Below are positions 1-8,586 of a stretch of DNA of 64,000 bases, piece after piece. The translations under genes were made by a program, and so were the position numbers. The notes below the pieces were generated by a model. It searched no databases. It worked only from the letters and a program-made list of their open reading frames with translations, and was not told the DNA's origin. The number at the start of each line of letters is the position of its first letter. Position 1 is the stretch's first letter. The DNA is from Torymus aiolomorphi (taxonomy: Eukaryota > Arthropoda > Insecta > Hymenoptera > Torymidae). Where the stretch lies: NCBI GenBank assembly GCA_036365515.1, contig CM070877.1, forward strand, positions 5,341,001 to 5,405,000. Reading direction: 5' to 3'.

Positions 1-71
1 GGGCGATACACCCCTAAAGTATCGATACAGCGTATCGATATGTATCATAAGCATGTATATCGATACACCTA

Positions 72-119
72 AGGGAGAATGTACATAAGCGCTGCGCAGC
101 GCTTATGTACATTCTCCCT
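72..119. repeat. 48-bp perfect palindrome
   Basis: Arms of 24 bases (72-95 and 96-119) are exact reverse complements with no spacer, centred on GCTGCGCAGC. It sits inside a stretch rich in TATCGATA words (about 1-160). This looks like the end or middle of a hAT-type or foldback element cut by the window edge. No coding content. Confidence 0.85.
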
Positions 120-294
120 AAAATATCGGAATAAATGTATCGATATTTTATGTATCGATAAAAAAAATAAGTCTCTCCCGTGTAGCGGTCGTGCCTAATT
201 ATTAATTTAAGATGCCCCCTTTACTATCACTCGAAAAATGATTTATAATCTATTCAATCTATTCAATATATTAAATAAATTCAAATTTGAATTA

Positions 295-614
295 TTTATT
301 CAAACGTTTATTTGGAAAAAGACGACTGTCAAGCGCTCCGGACACGTAAACACTATATTCAGAAATTTTTGAGCGATTCTATTAGTATTTTCGTTAGCTC
401 TGCTCGTTTTAAAAGTAGGTTAATTGCAGATTCCTACTTACCGACAGTACGGTTTTTATTTAATTAAATAAACTCTGATCATTTTTTTTGAAAAACACGT
501 CTGTCAGGCGCTCCGTATATGTAAATACTATACTCAGAATTTTTTGTGGACGATTCTATTGGTATTTTCATGAGATGTACTCTTTTTAAAATTATGTCGG
601 TATATAACATCACC
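295..614. mobile_element. TTAA-type miniature element, left copy (degenerate)
   Basis: This copy holds two tandem sub-repeats, each with the words GTCAAGCGCTCCG or GTCAGGCGCTCCG followed by a cytosine-poor block. It resembles, in inverse orientation, the copy at 619-978. Its right end (ACATCACC) abuts the TTAA at 615-618, which it shares with the next copy. The left end is not recognisable, so the start is approximate. Non-autonomous, no meaningful ORF. Confidence 0.55.
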
Positions 615-618
615 TTAA

Positions 619-978
619 GGGGATGTGAGTACCGACGTTATTTTTCAAACGAGCATAACTCACGCAAATATCAATAGAATTATCTAGAAAAATATCTGCA
701 TATAGTGTTTGCGTGTACGGAGCGCTTGACAGCCGTCTTTTTCCAAAAAAATGATGAGAATTTATTGAATTAAATAAAAACCGTACTGACGGTAAGTAGG
801 AATCTACAATTGACCTACTTTTCAAACGAGCATAACTCACGCAAATATCAATAGAATTATCCAGAAAAATATCTGCATATAGTGTTTGCGTGTACGGAGC
901 GCTTGACAGCCGTCTTTTTCCAAATAAATGTTTAAATGTTGATTTAAAAAAATATTGAAATCAGGGTTGCACATCCCC
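619..978. mobile_element. TTAA-flanked MITE, complete copy (piggyBac-like target site)
   Basis: The ends are GGGGATGTG at 619 and CACATCCCC ending at 978, a perfect 9-bp terminal inverted repeat. TTAA flanks it on both sides (615-618 and 979-982). The inside holds two direct sub-repeats of about 165 bp. A 376-bp relative with GGCGATGTG/CACATTACC ends lies at 21893-22268. A TTAA target is characteristic of piggyBac transposons, so cross-mobilisation by such a transposase is an inference. No coding capacity. Confidence 0.75.
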
Positions 979-1038
979 TTAATTTATAGTATTTATACAT
1001 TTTTACATGGGTTATACACAATGGACTTATAATTTATA

Positions 1039-1830
1039 TTAGATTTTCCATTCATCGTAGGATAGGGAATGTAAAAATAATAATTGTTGTAGGTGCTCGC
1101 CAGTTAGTTTATTTCTCATCTCTATCATAATATTGCCAGCTTGAGAGAATAAACGTTCCGATGGAACAGAGGTAGACATAATGGTTAAATAGCGTCTTGC
1201 TATTTTGTACAAAGCAGTATCTCGCTATCGATCCCAAAAAGTTACAGGATTACAGTTCATTTCTTCCACAGGATTGTTGAGATAACATCTTAAATCTGCT
1301 GGCATTTCATTTTTATCTACTACTTCATGTTTTTTTATATTATTTAAATGAGCAATATTTTGGTGAAATGACCAAAAATCATTGCTATCAATTCCTAATT
1401 GATTTACATCATTATTTTTTGTGTCGTTCGCTCCATTTTGAGTTGAATCTATTGATGAATTTAACATTCGTATCAACTTGTTGACAGCATTTGCGTAATA
1501 ATTGTGCTGCTCAAAATGCAACTTTTTAAATCTAGGATCTAATAAACAGGCAATTGCTAGAAGATAATTCTGCTCAATATAGTCAAACCTTTTATGAAAT
1601 TCTTCAAGTAAAAGAGCTTTCATTTTAGATCCTGATTCTGTATTTGTCATAATACTATTTAATTTATTTTTAACAGTCTTAATAACTGGAATTGTTTTTC
1701 TTCCAGTAAAATATTTTTCTTTGAAAACAATTTGTGTCGCATGGTAGAACGGCTCCAATAATGTAACGAACTCTTTGATGATTTTTAACTCTGATGCAGT
1801 CAGCATATCTGGCCCGTTATCAATCTGTAG
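1039..1830 (-). pseudogene. hAT-family transposase, C-terminal fragment with one in-frame stop
   Basis: The - strand reads from about 1830 to the TAA at 1041-1039 in one frame, interrupted once by TAG at 1227-1225 just after FWDR. Upstream of the stop is an RNase-H-like C-terminal region (LLEPFYHAT, CLLDPRFKKL, NPVTFWDR). Downstream is the hAT dimerisation domain with YLTIMSTSVPSERLFSQAG and RNKLTGEHLQQLL. These are hallmark motifs of hAT transposases of the ZBED type. The N-terminal BED finger and most catalytic residues are absent, because the reading stops being recognisable at about 1830, next to the satellite at 1836. It is a dead copy. Only one stop, and no frameshift, over about 260 codons suggests fairly recent decay. 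Confidence 0.85.
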
Positions 1831-1835
1831 AATGA

Positions 1836-2271
1836 GGCGGGGGATGCGAGTTCCACGCGTATACGGGAGCGCGTCAGACGTGTATACCTATATGGCAAAA
1901 TAATTATTTAAGTAATTCTTAACCCCAAGTAGGCGGGGGATGCGAGTTCCACGCGTACACGGGAGCGTGTCTGACGCGTTCCCTTAATCCCCCCCTACTT
2001 GGGGATAAGAATTATTTAAACAATTATTTTTCCATGTATACACGTCTGAAGCCCTCCCGTATACGCATAGAACTCGCATCCCCCGCCAACTTGGGGTTAA
2101 GAATTATTTATATAATTATTTTGCCATGTATACACGTCTGAGGCGCTCCCGTATTCGCGTAGAACTCGCATCCCCCGCCTACTTGGGGTTAAGAATTATT
2201 TAAACAATTATTTTGCCATGTATACACGTCTGACACGCTCCCGTATGCGCGTGGAACTCGCATCCCCCGCC
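1836..2271. repeat. Five-copy 92-bp satellite in head-to-head inverted arrangement
   Basis: Two copies read in reverse orientation (1836-1931 and a shorter one from 1932 to about 1980). After a junction near 1985, three read forward (about 1994-2087, 2088-2179, 2180-2271). Each unit contains TTGGGGTTAAGAATTATTT, a central CATGTATACACGTCTGA, CTCCCGTAT and ends CTCGCATCCCCCGCC. Neighbouring units differ by a few bases. The array begins right where the hAT reading frame is lost. Function unknown; it may be the subterminal array of a larger element. Confidence 0.85.
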
Positions 2272-2394
2272 GACAAATTTAAATACTTTATTAAAAATTG
2301 TTTTACGAATTGCTTACACATATTATTACAAATAAGTTCAGGCGATGTGCAGTTTTTTGTACATGCATGCTACCAGATAAAAAATAGAGAGTAG

Positions 2395-2545
2395 AGATTT
2401 AACTACAAAAAAAAAGTTAAAAAGTTAAAGTTAATATAAAATAATCAACTAGTCCATTTAAAAGTTAAGATGATTTGAAATTATCTAAGTTAAGTTAGAA
2501 GTTATTAACTTTTTAACTTTCAACTTAACTTTTAACTTTTTAACT
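2395..2545. repeat. Imperfect inverted repeat of AGTTAA words
   Basis: AT-rich segment made of AAAGTTAA/TTAACTTT words. The left half (2395-2470) and right half (about 2490-2545) are roughly reverse complementary, both including ACTAGT. Simple-sequence origin is possible. Confidence 0.5.
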
Positions 2546-2557
2546 AGTTACTACCCA

Positions 2558-2697
2558 AGCCTGATAATAATTATTATTATTATTTTCATTACTTACATTC
2601 CTTCATTTCCTTTACTCAAACGAAGTTACTATTTCAAATTAATAATAATAATAATAATAATAATACGAATAATAATAATTATTATTATTATTCGTAC

Positions 2698-2728
<31 letters not shown>
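2558..2728. repeat. TAA/TTA microsatellite (LINE insertion target)
   Basis: Several runs of ATT and AAT triplets, including an AAT run followed by ATT runs that can pair with it. The LINE begins directly at its right edge. The 3' end of the LINE carries another ATT run (4706-4735), so the element lies between two TAA-type repeats. Confidence 0.8.
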
Positions 2729-4735
2729 GGAGAAGATTAGAGAAGGAAGTGGAAGAAAAAATGCTCCTACCCGAGGGACAGGCTGGTTTCAGAAAAGGGA
2801 GGTCCACTCTGGACAATATTTTTATTCTGAACCATATTGTGCAGAGGGCAAAAAGAAAAAACAAGAAAGTGTACACAATGTTCGTGGATTTGAAAGCCGC
2901 TTTCGACACGTGGATAGAGAGACATTGTGGAAACTTTTGAAAAACATGGGAATCAGTGAATATCTAATCCAGAGATTAAAAGGATTATACGAAGAGAGCA
3001 AGGTCAGGATTAGAATGGACTCAAAGGTAACTCGAGAATTCTGGGTGGCAAAGGGGTTAAGACAGGGGTGTGTGCTGAGTCCAATTCTCTTCTGTTTATA
3101 TATCGCAGGGTTAGAAGAGGCTTTTAAAAATAGAAACGTTGGGGGCATCGTGATCGGTAAAGAAAGAGTTTGGTCCCTCGCGTACGCGGATGACATTGTA
3201 TTGCTGGCGGAAAACAGGGAGGCATTAATTGATATGAGAGATACATTGAAAACTTTCCTAAATAACAGAAAATTAATCCTTAGAAAACTAAAGTTTTGAT
3301 TTTTAACAACGGAAAAAATTCTAAAAAAGAAAAATGGAAATGGGGCAAAAAAGAAATCGAAGAAGTAAAAGTTTTTAAATATTTAGGCTTTAATTTTAAC
3401 AGTGAGGGTAATTATAAAGAACATATAACGGATCTAAAGAAAAAGGGAATCCTAGCAGCAAAAAAAACATGGGGTTTAGGTGAAAGAAAATGTAAGGGGG
3501 ACGTTAGAAGAAGGATGACGCTATTTAACTACTTGGTAAGAAGCGTTATGGAATACGGGGTTGAAAATCTGGGGATAGCAGAAAAGGCAGAACTAGAGAA
3601 AATTCAGTTTGATTATATAAGATGGATTCTTAGATTAGAATTTTGGACACCTAGGTATATTATCTGTAAGGAAACATGTACAAATAAACTGGCTGTGAAT
3701 TGGGGTTGCAGAGCTACTAGATTCGAAGAAAAAGTTGCAAAATTGGATAGTAACAGGCTAATTAGAATATGCTGGGAAGAGAAAAGTAGGGAAGATTTAG
3801 GGGAAATATATAGCGAGGAAAGAAAAATATACTATAATGGTGTAGGGTTAAGCTATGGTTATGTGAAAGAAAAGTTAATACAAGGAAAAGAAATTGCAGG
3901 CGAAGTGTATAAAAGAAAATGTGATATAGAAAAACAAATCATAAATACAAAAATTAACGAATCCAGGTATAATAAACACTATAAAAAAATTGCGAGTGTT
4001 AGACTACCGGAATATCTAATAAATAAAAATGGGAGTAAGAACATGTCAGTTTTAGCTAGGGTGCGGTGCGAAAATTTTGCAAACGAGAATAAATACTGGC
4101 TGAAAGAAAACGAGAGACTTTGTAAACTATGCGGGAAGGATTGGAGATCCTTCAATCACTATTTGGAAAAGTGTGAAAAAACGGTAGAATGGACAGAAAA
4201 CTTACCAGGCGAAAAATACAATAGATTCAGCGAACTATTAAATTCAGCAAAATACTAGGTATAGGAAATAGAGACATTGTAAAAGCAATTACGGTAATAG
4301 AAAAAGAAATCCAAAATAAAATAGAGAAAGAGAAAGACGTAGTACAGAGTGAATGAGAATTAAGTAGTATAGAAAAGAATTGGAAGACGGAGACGCCTAA
4401 GTATGTATAAGTATGGAAGTATCGAAGAATGTGTGAGTTCATACCTATAGCGGAATACTCGGACGTTAAAAAAATAAAAAAATAAAAAAAGGGGGGGGGG
4501 TAAGAAAAAGTGTTTAATGTATAAAAAGCGGTGTAAAAGAGCTGTGAAATATTAAGATGAGCTAAGGCAAAAAAGGTAAAAAAGATAGCTTTAAGTAGTT
4601 AAAAGAATTTTTGTAAAACTGTTTGTAAATTTTGAGTATGGGTGGTAACTTTAGCATGTATTTAACCAAGTCCATTTCTGGGCCAAATAGGCCGAAATAA
4701 ATTATTATATATTATTATTATTATTATTGTTATTA
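2729..4735 (+). mobile_element. 5'-truncated non-LTR retrotransposon (LINE), dead
   Basis: Reverse-transcriptase fragments lie in three frames. GQAGFRKGRSTLDNIF is at 2749-2940. The frame then shifts near 2910, where one base seems missing. LRQGCVLSPILF and the catalytic motif YADDIVLLAE follow at about 2911-3290. A second shift near 3290 leads to 3299-4258, with KVFKYLGFNF, a long basic C-terminal domain and a CCHC-like finger (CKLCGKDWRSFNHYLEKC). The 5' half, including any endonuclease, is missing. The 3' UTR runs to an ATT-repeat tail near 4735. Flanking TAA repeats recall R4/Dong-type elements, which are known to target TAA repeats, but I/Jockey-like elements with TAA tails cannot be excluded. 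At least two frameshifts make it non-functional. Confidence 0.88.
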
Positions 4736-4739
4736 TCAT

Positions 4740-6275
4740 TATTAAATTCAATTCTCTCTATTTAAACTTACCTGCCTTGGCCGCGACGGCGGAGCACAAG
4801 CTATAGCTTGCTCTACGCCGCACACTTCTCGCGTGGTAAAACAGAGCGGGCATTTATTAGGATTTTTCCTTACGTAAGAAATTTACTTTTTGTTGTTTAT
4901 TTTCAATAAAATAATTATGTTTTATCATGAAACAATTACTCGGAACGTTTTAATATTGAAATTTTACGAACAACCAAATTATTATCGTCTCCGAGATGAA
5001 AATTTAAAAATGCTCAAAACATGAAAAAAACCGCTGCCAATTCATTGGCCCGTATCTTCCTCAACCGTAATTTGTTGATTCTTTTAATTAATTTTTAATA
5101 ACAAAATTTATAATTTTTAAAAAATTTATTGCATAATTATAATTAAATTCATTTATGAATATTAAAAATTGTTAATTTTTAAATTTATTTATTTATTTAT
5201 TATTTATTTATATCAAATTTATATAAATTTTGAGCTGATAAATAAAGTTATCATTTGAAATAGAAGTAAAATATCTATATTTTATAATAAAACAAATAGC
5301 TATCACAGTTGTTTTGTTATTAACAAAAACGTGTTTTTTTTTATATTTCGTAATTCATATTTTTTAAGAAAAAACCAAATTTATAGCTATCATTGTTCTT
5401 ATGTTATTAACAAAAACGTGTTTTTTTAAAAAAGTTCATAACTCACAAATAAATTATAATAATGCAGAATATAATGCATTCATAATGCATAATTCATAAT
5501 TATAATAGATTATAATAGATATAATTTTTAAACATTTTAATTCATTTCGTTACACATCATTGGAAAATATAGGTATTTTAATTCTCTTTCGAATGCCACC
5601 CACCCCATTCAGATACATAGAGCCGTTCTCGAAAAATTACGATTTTAAAAAAATGTCAAAAAATTTTTAACCTCAAATATCTCTGAAATTTATGGACCAA
5701 TCTTTTTGCCCAAAGAACTCAACCGAGAACTATAAAAAATCTACCTCTAAAAGGAATTTTGAAGCCATTAAGTCAATTTTACTCTTGTAATCATTGGACA
5801 TACAAAACTGATTTTTTCATTTTTCAATTTTTTACTCAAAATCTAGCCTACAGAATGTATTCAAATTTTGACAGATTATAGCTATTTATATTCCGTATTA
5901 TCATGATTTTTCTCAAAAAAATTGACCGTTAAGTTTAGGAGTTATAAGCATCTAAAAAAAACACGTTTTTGTTAATAACAAAAGAATCGTGATAGCTAGA
6001 AACTTTTTTTTTTTTTTTTATAAAATATAGGTATTTTAATTCTCTTTCGAATGCTACCCATCAAATTAGAATAACTCGATCCTATCATTAAAAAGAATCA
6101 AAAAACAGTTTTGAGAAAATCAAAAATTTGAAAAAAAAAAACAAAAACGCATCGTTCCAATCAAAAAACGGATTTTTGACCCGCCATCACGCAAAAAAAA
6201 ACCAAAAAAATGAGACCTGTCCGGTCAAAATCGACCGAGTAGAAGCTGAGATCCAGGCGTGCACACACACACACA

Positions 6276-6336
<61 letters not shown>

Positions 6337-6480
6337 CCATACAGACATTTTTCAAAAACCATGTATTTTGATTCTTAACACCTCGGAGCACAATTATAAC
6401 ATGTTTTTACAACAACTCAAAAATTTACTATCACAAAGCTTCCTCTAGGAGGAAGCAATAAATTTAAAAATTATAATTTT
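4740..6480. other. AT-rich repeat-derived spacer with (CA)n
   Basis: No gene seen. A word TTATTAACAAAAACGTGTTT occurs at about 5317 and 5411 and in inverted form at about 5960. A second word, GGTATTTTAATTCTCTTTCG, occurs at about 5572 and 6027. This points to partial copies of one repeat family. A CA/CACACA tract runs 6260-6335. A short hairpin GCTTCCTCTAGGAGGAAGC lies near 6439-6457. Confidence 0.6.
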
Positions 6481-6604
6481 CATTGTAACTTTGTTCAAAA
6501 TCATGTCATTGAATTAATCGATGCATTAAATTAATTTTTTTCCAACTTTCAAAATCTTAATTTTTTAAGATTTTTGAACTTCGCGCTCTGATTATGCTCG
6601 CGCT

Positions 6605-6811
6605 GGGCCCTTTTTACATATGTGTGTTCTGTCCGTTCTAGACAACTTCTCTCTATGTCTGTCTCTGCCTTACATAAACGGAACAGATCTATCTGTGTTT
6701 CTGTGTGTTCCCGACAAAGACAGATAGATCTGTTCCGTTTATGTAAGACAGAGACAGACATAGAGAGAAGTAGTCTAGAACAGACAGAACACACATATGT
6801 AGAAAGGGCCC
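6605..6811. mobile_element. 207-bp foldback element
   Basis: Nearly perfect inverted repeat of two arms of about 95 bases with a short loop near 6708. The ends are GGGCCCTTTTTACATATG and CATATGTAGAAAGGGCCC. The arms include TCTCTCTATGTCTGTCTCTG and its complement. Any RNA read through it would form a long hairpin. No coding content. The short overlapping reading frames here are mirror images of each other and are artefacts. Confidence 0.85.
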
Positions 6812-6839
6812 TGAGACCACTGTGCATGTCACCATATTT

Positions 6840-6976
6840 GTATCAAAACTCGATACAGGATACTCGTGTATCGATACAGACAAATATCGGTACGAGAAAT
6901 ATCGATACAATATTTCGATATATTGGGTTAAAAACATCGATACTTGCTGTATCGATATTGTATCGCACATCCCTAA
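6840..6976. repeat. TATCGATA-rich repeat ending in a hAT-like terminus
   Basis: Dense in ATCGATAC words, ending in TATCGCACATCCCTA. A terminus of type TAGGGATGTGCGATA is typical of hAT non-autonomous elements, and the same TATCGATA theme occurs at 1-160 beside the hAT transposase fragment. A family relation is inferred only. Confidence 0.45.
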
Positions 6977-7448
6977 CCTACAGTCGTACAGAGAAAGTAT
7001 GTATACCACCCACACTCAAGACTCAACACTCAACTCACTTGTAGGCACACTGCACACATCGTCTTACCCCCCCCCCCCCCTCTATTATATTATATACCTA
7101 CACATACACACATGCAAGAGCAAACATATCAATCCAAGCGCGGTCTCTCGAGCGCGCGCAGCGGCCGCTCGGCTAGCATCAGCTGCGCGTGGGGATGCCA
7201 TGCCGGCGGGTCGTCGCCGTCGTCGATCATCATCATCATCGTCGCAATCCTCAACATCATCATCCTCTACAGAGCGTGCACGTCGAGGATTACCTAACGA
7301 GACGACGACGAGGGCTGCTCAAGCCCGGTGGTGATCGATAGGACGGAGGAGGTGGAGGTGGTGGAGGTAGATTGTGTGTAGTGCATTAGGAACGAGAGAG
7401 AACAACAGCAAGAGTTGAAGAAGACGGAGCCGAGGGCCTGCAAAGGAG

Positions 7449-7555
7449 ATGGAGGTTAGGATCGACCTCAGGGCGTTGATGGAATTGAGTGTGATAGGTT
7501 GGGAGAGAGTTTTTGCGGTGAAATTGTGGGCGTTTAAGAGATAATAGAGATGCGG
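7449..7555 (+). promoter_or_regulatory. NFRKB 5' region with two candidate start codons and donors
   Basis: The first securely placed exon (8359) is open at its 5' end without an ATG, so translation must begin in an upstream exon with a phase-0 donor. Two candidates fit. One is ATG at 7449 with donor GTTAGG at 7455. The other is ATG at 7550 followed by CGG and the stronger donor GTGAGT at 7556. Either adds two residues before VDECSVNGDS. CpG-rich DNA at 7130-7320 could be promoter or 5' UTR. A cDNA would decide; an exon I did not recognise is also possible. Confidence 0.35.
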
Positions 7556-8358
7556 GTGAGTGATGGGTTTTGAGGTTAGGTTTGAATTGTTTGGGTTCCA
7601 AGGGTTTTGTATTAATTTTGGAGGATGATTTGAGGGTTTTGTATTGGAAATAGAGTTGTTTGGTGGACTTTTGGATTTTTCGTGGTTAAGTTTGACGGAT
7701 GTGCTTTTGATGAGGTTTTAATCAGTGTGGTAAACAGTTATGTGTACTTACAAGATAATTGGAGTTTAGGTGTTTTTCAGAAGTTACTGCACGTGAAAAA
7801 CACTTTTGTTCATGTTTTTATGTAAACTTTTACATATGGAATTATATTGCATGTGTAAAAGTATAACTTACAATATATAAACGCAAATGTTTATTATCGT
7901 AGATGTATAGATTGATGTGAAATGATAACTTGTTATGTGGTTAATTAAATAAGAATGTTTTTATAAATTTCATAGAAGCAATAATGGTTATTTGTTACCT
8001 ATTTACAAATTGATTAGATTTTTTGTTATTTCCGCAAGTTGATCAAATGTATTTATACTAATGCTTTTATAAAAAACTATCATATTTTTAAATTTTTTAT
8101 ATATGTGAAAGTCTGATTTGTAGTATAATAAGAAATGCATAGTATTGTTTGTTGAGTAATCAATCAAAGAATGATAATGTTGTATGTCTAATTTAACCTT
8201 CTGGGGCTGGAAAGTTTATTTTTATAACACATATGTGAAAGTTCTTACTTAAAAATATTAGAGTACATAAAAAACATAACTATCTTCTAAGGTTGATTTG
8301 TGAGTTTGTATATGACTGTATTGAGAGCAAGAATAATCATTTTCGTATATATTATTAG

Positions 8359-8586
8359 GTTGACGAGTGTTCTGTGAATGGTGACTCGGGAGCTGAGGAG
8401 GATGAAGATGAGGAGTTGTCACAAGGCTCTGGTACAGAAAGCAGTAGCAATAATAGTAGTGGTAGTAGTACCACAACGGATAGTGGCGAAGAAAGTGCAG
8501 AAGAACAGGCTACAAGTAGCTCTGAAAGTCATAGTTCCGTGGACGAAGATGAGGAGGAAAATGAAACAGTTCAACACCCAGAGGAG
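8359..8586 (+). CDS. NFRKB: NFRKB exon: acidic, Ser-rich N-terminus
   Basis: Encodes VDECSVNGDSGAEEDEDEE followed by long runs of Ser, Asn, Thr and Glu, ending HPEE. The acceptor is TTATTAG at 8352-8358. The best donor is AG|GCAAGT at 8585-8592, a GC-type site. It gives phase 0 and joins to RWETVAAGGTKVKLPQDL. No GT donor near the end of the exon gives a compatible frame, and reading on reaches a stop at about 8713. Confidence 0.75.

Noticed and set aside
6128..6448. Thr-His repeat reading frames around 6.2-6.4 kb
   Set aside because: Produced by the CA microsatellite in a repeat-derived spacer; no conserved content.
6549..7044. Paired reading frames on both strands at 6.55-7.04 kb with near-identical protein
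   Set aside because: They are the two arms of one inverted repeat read on both strands.
6822..7334. 170-codon frame ending in an Arg/Ser-rich stretch (MPAGRRRRRSSSS)
   Set aside because: Crosses a TATCGATA repeat and a poly-C run, ends without a donor in the right phase, and has no match to the NFRKB N-terminus. Kept only as possible 5' UTR.
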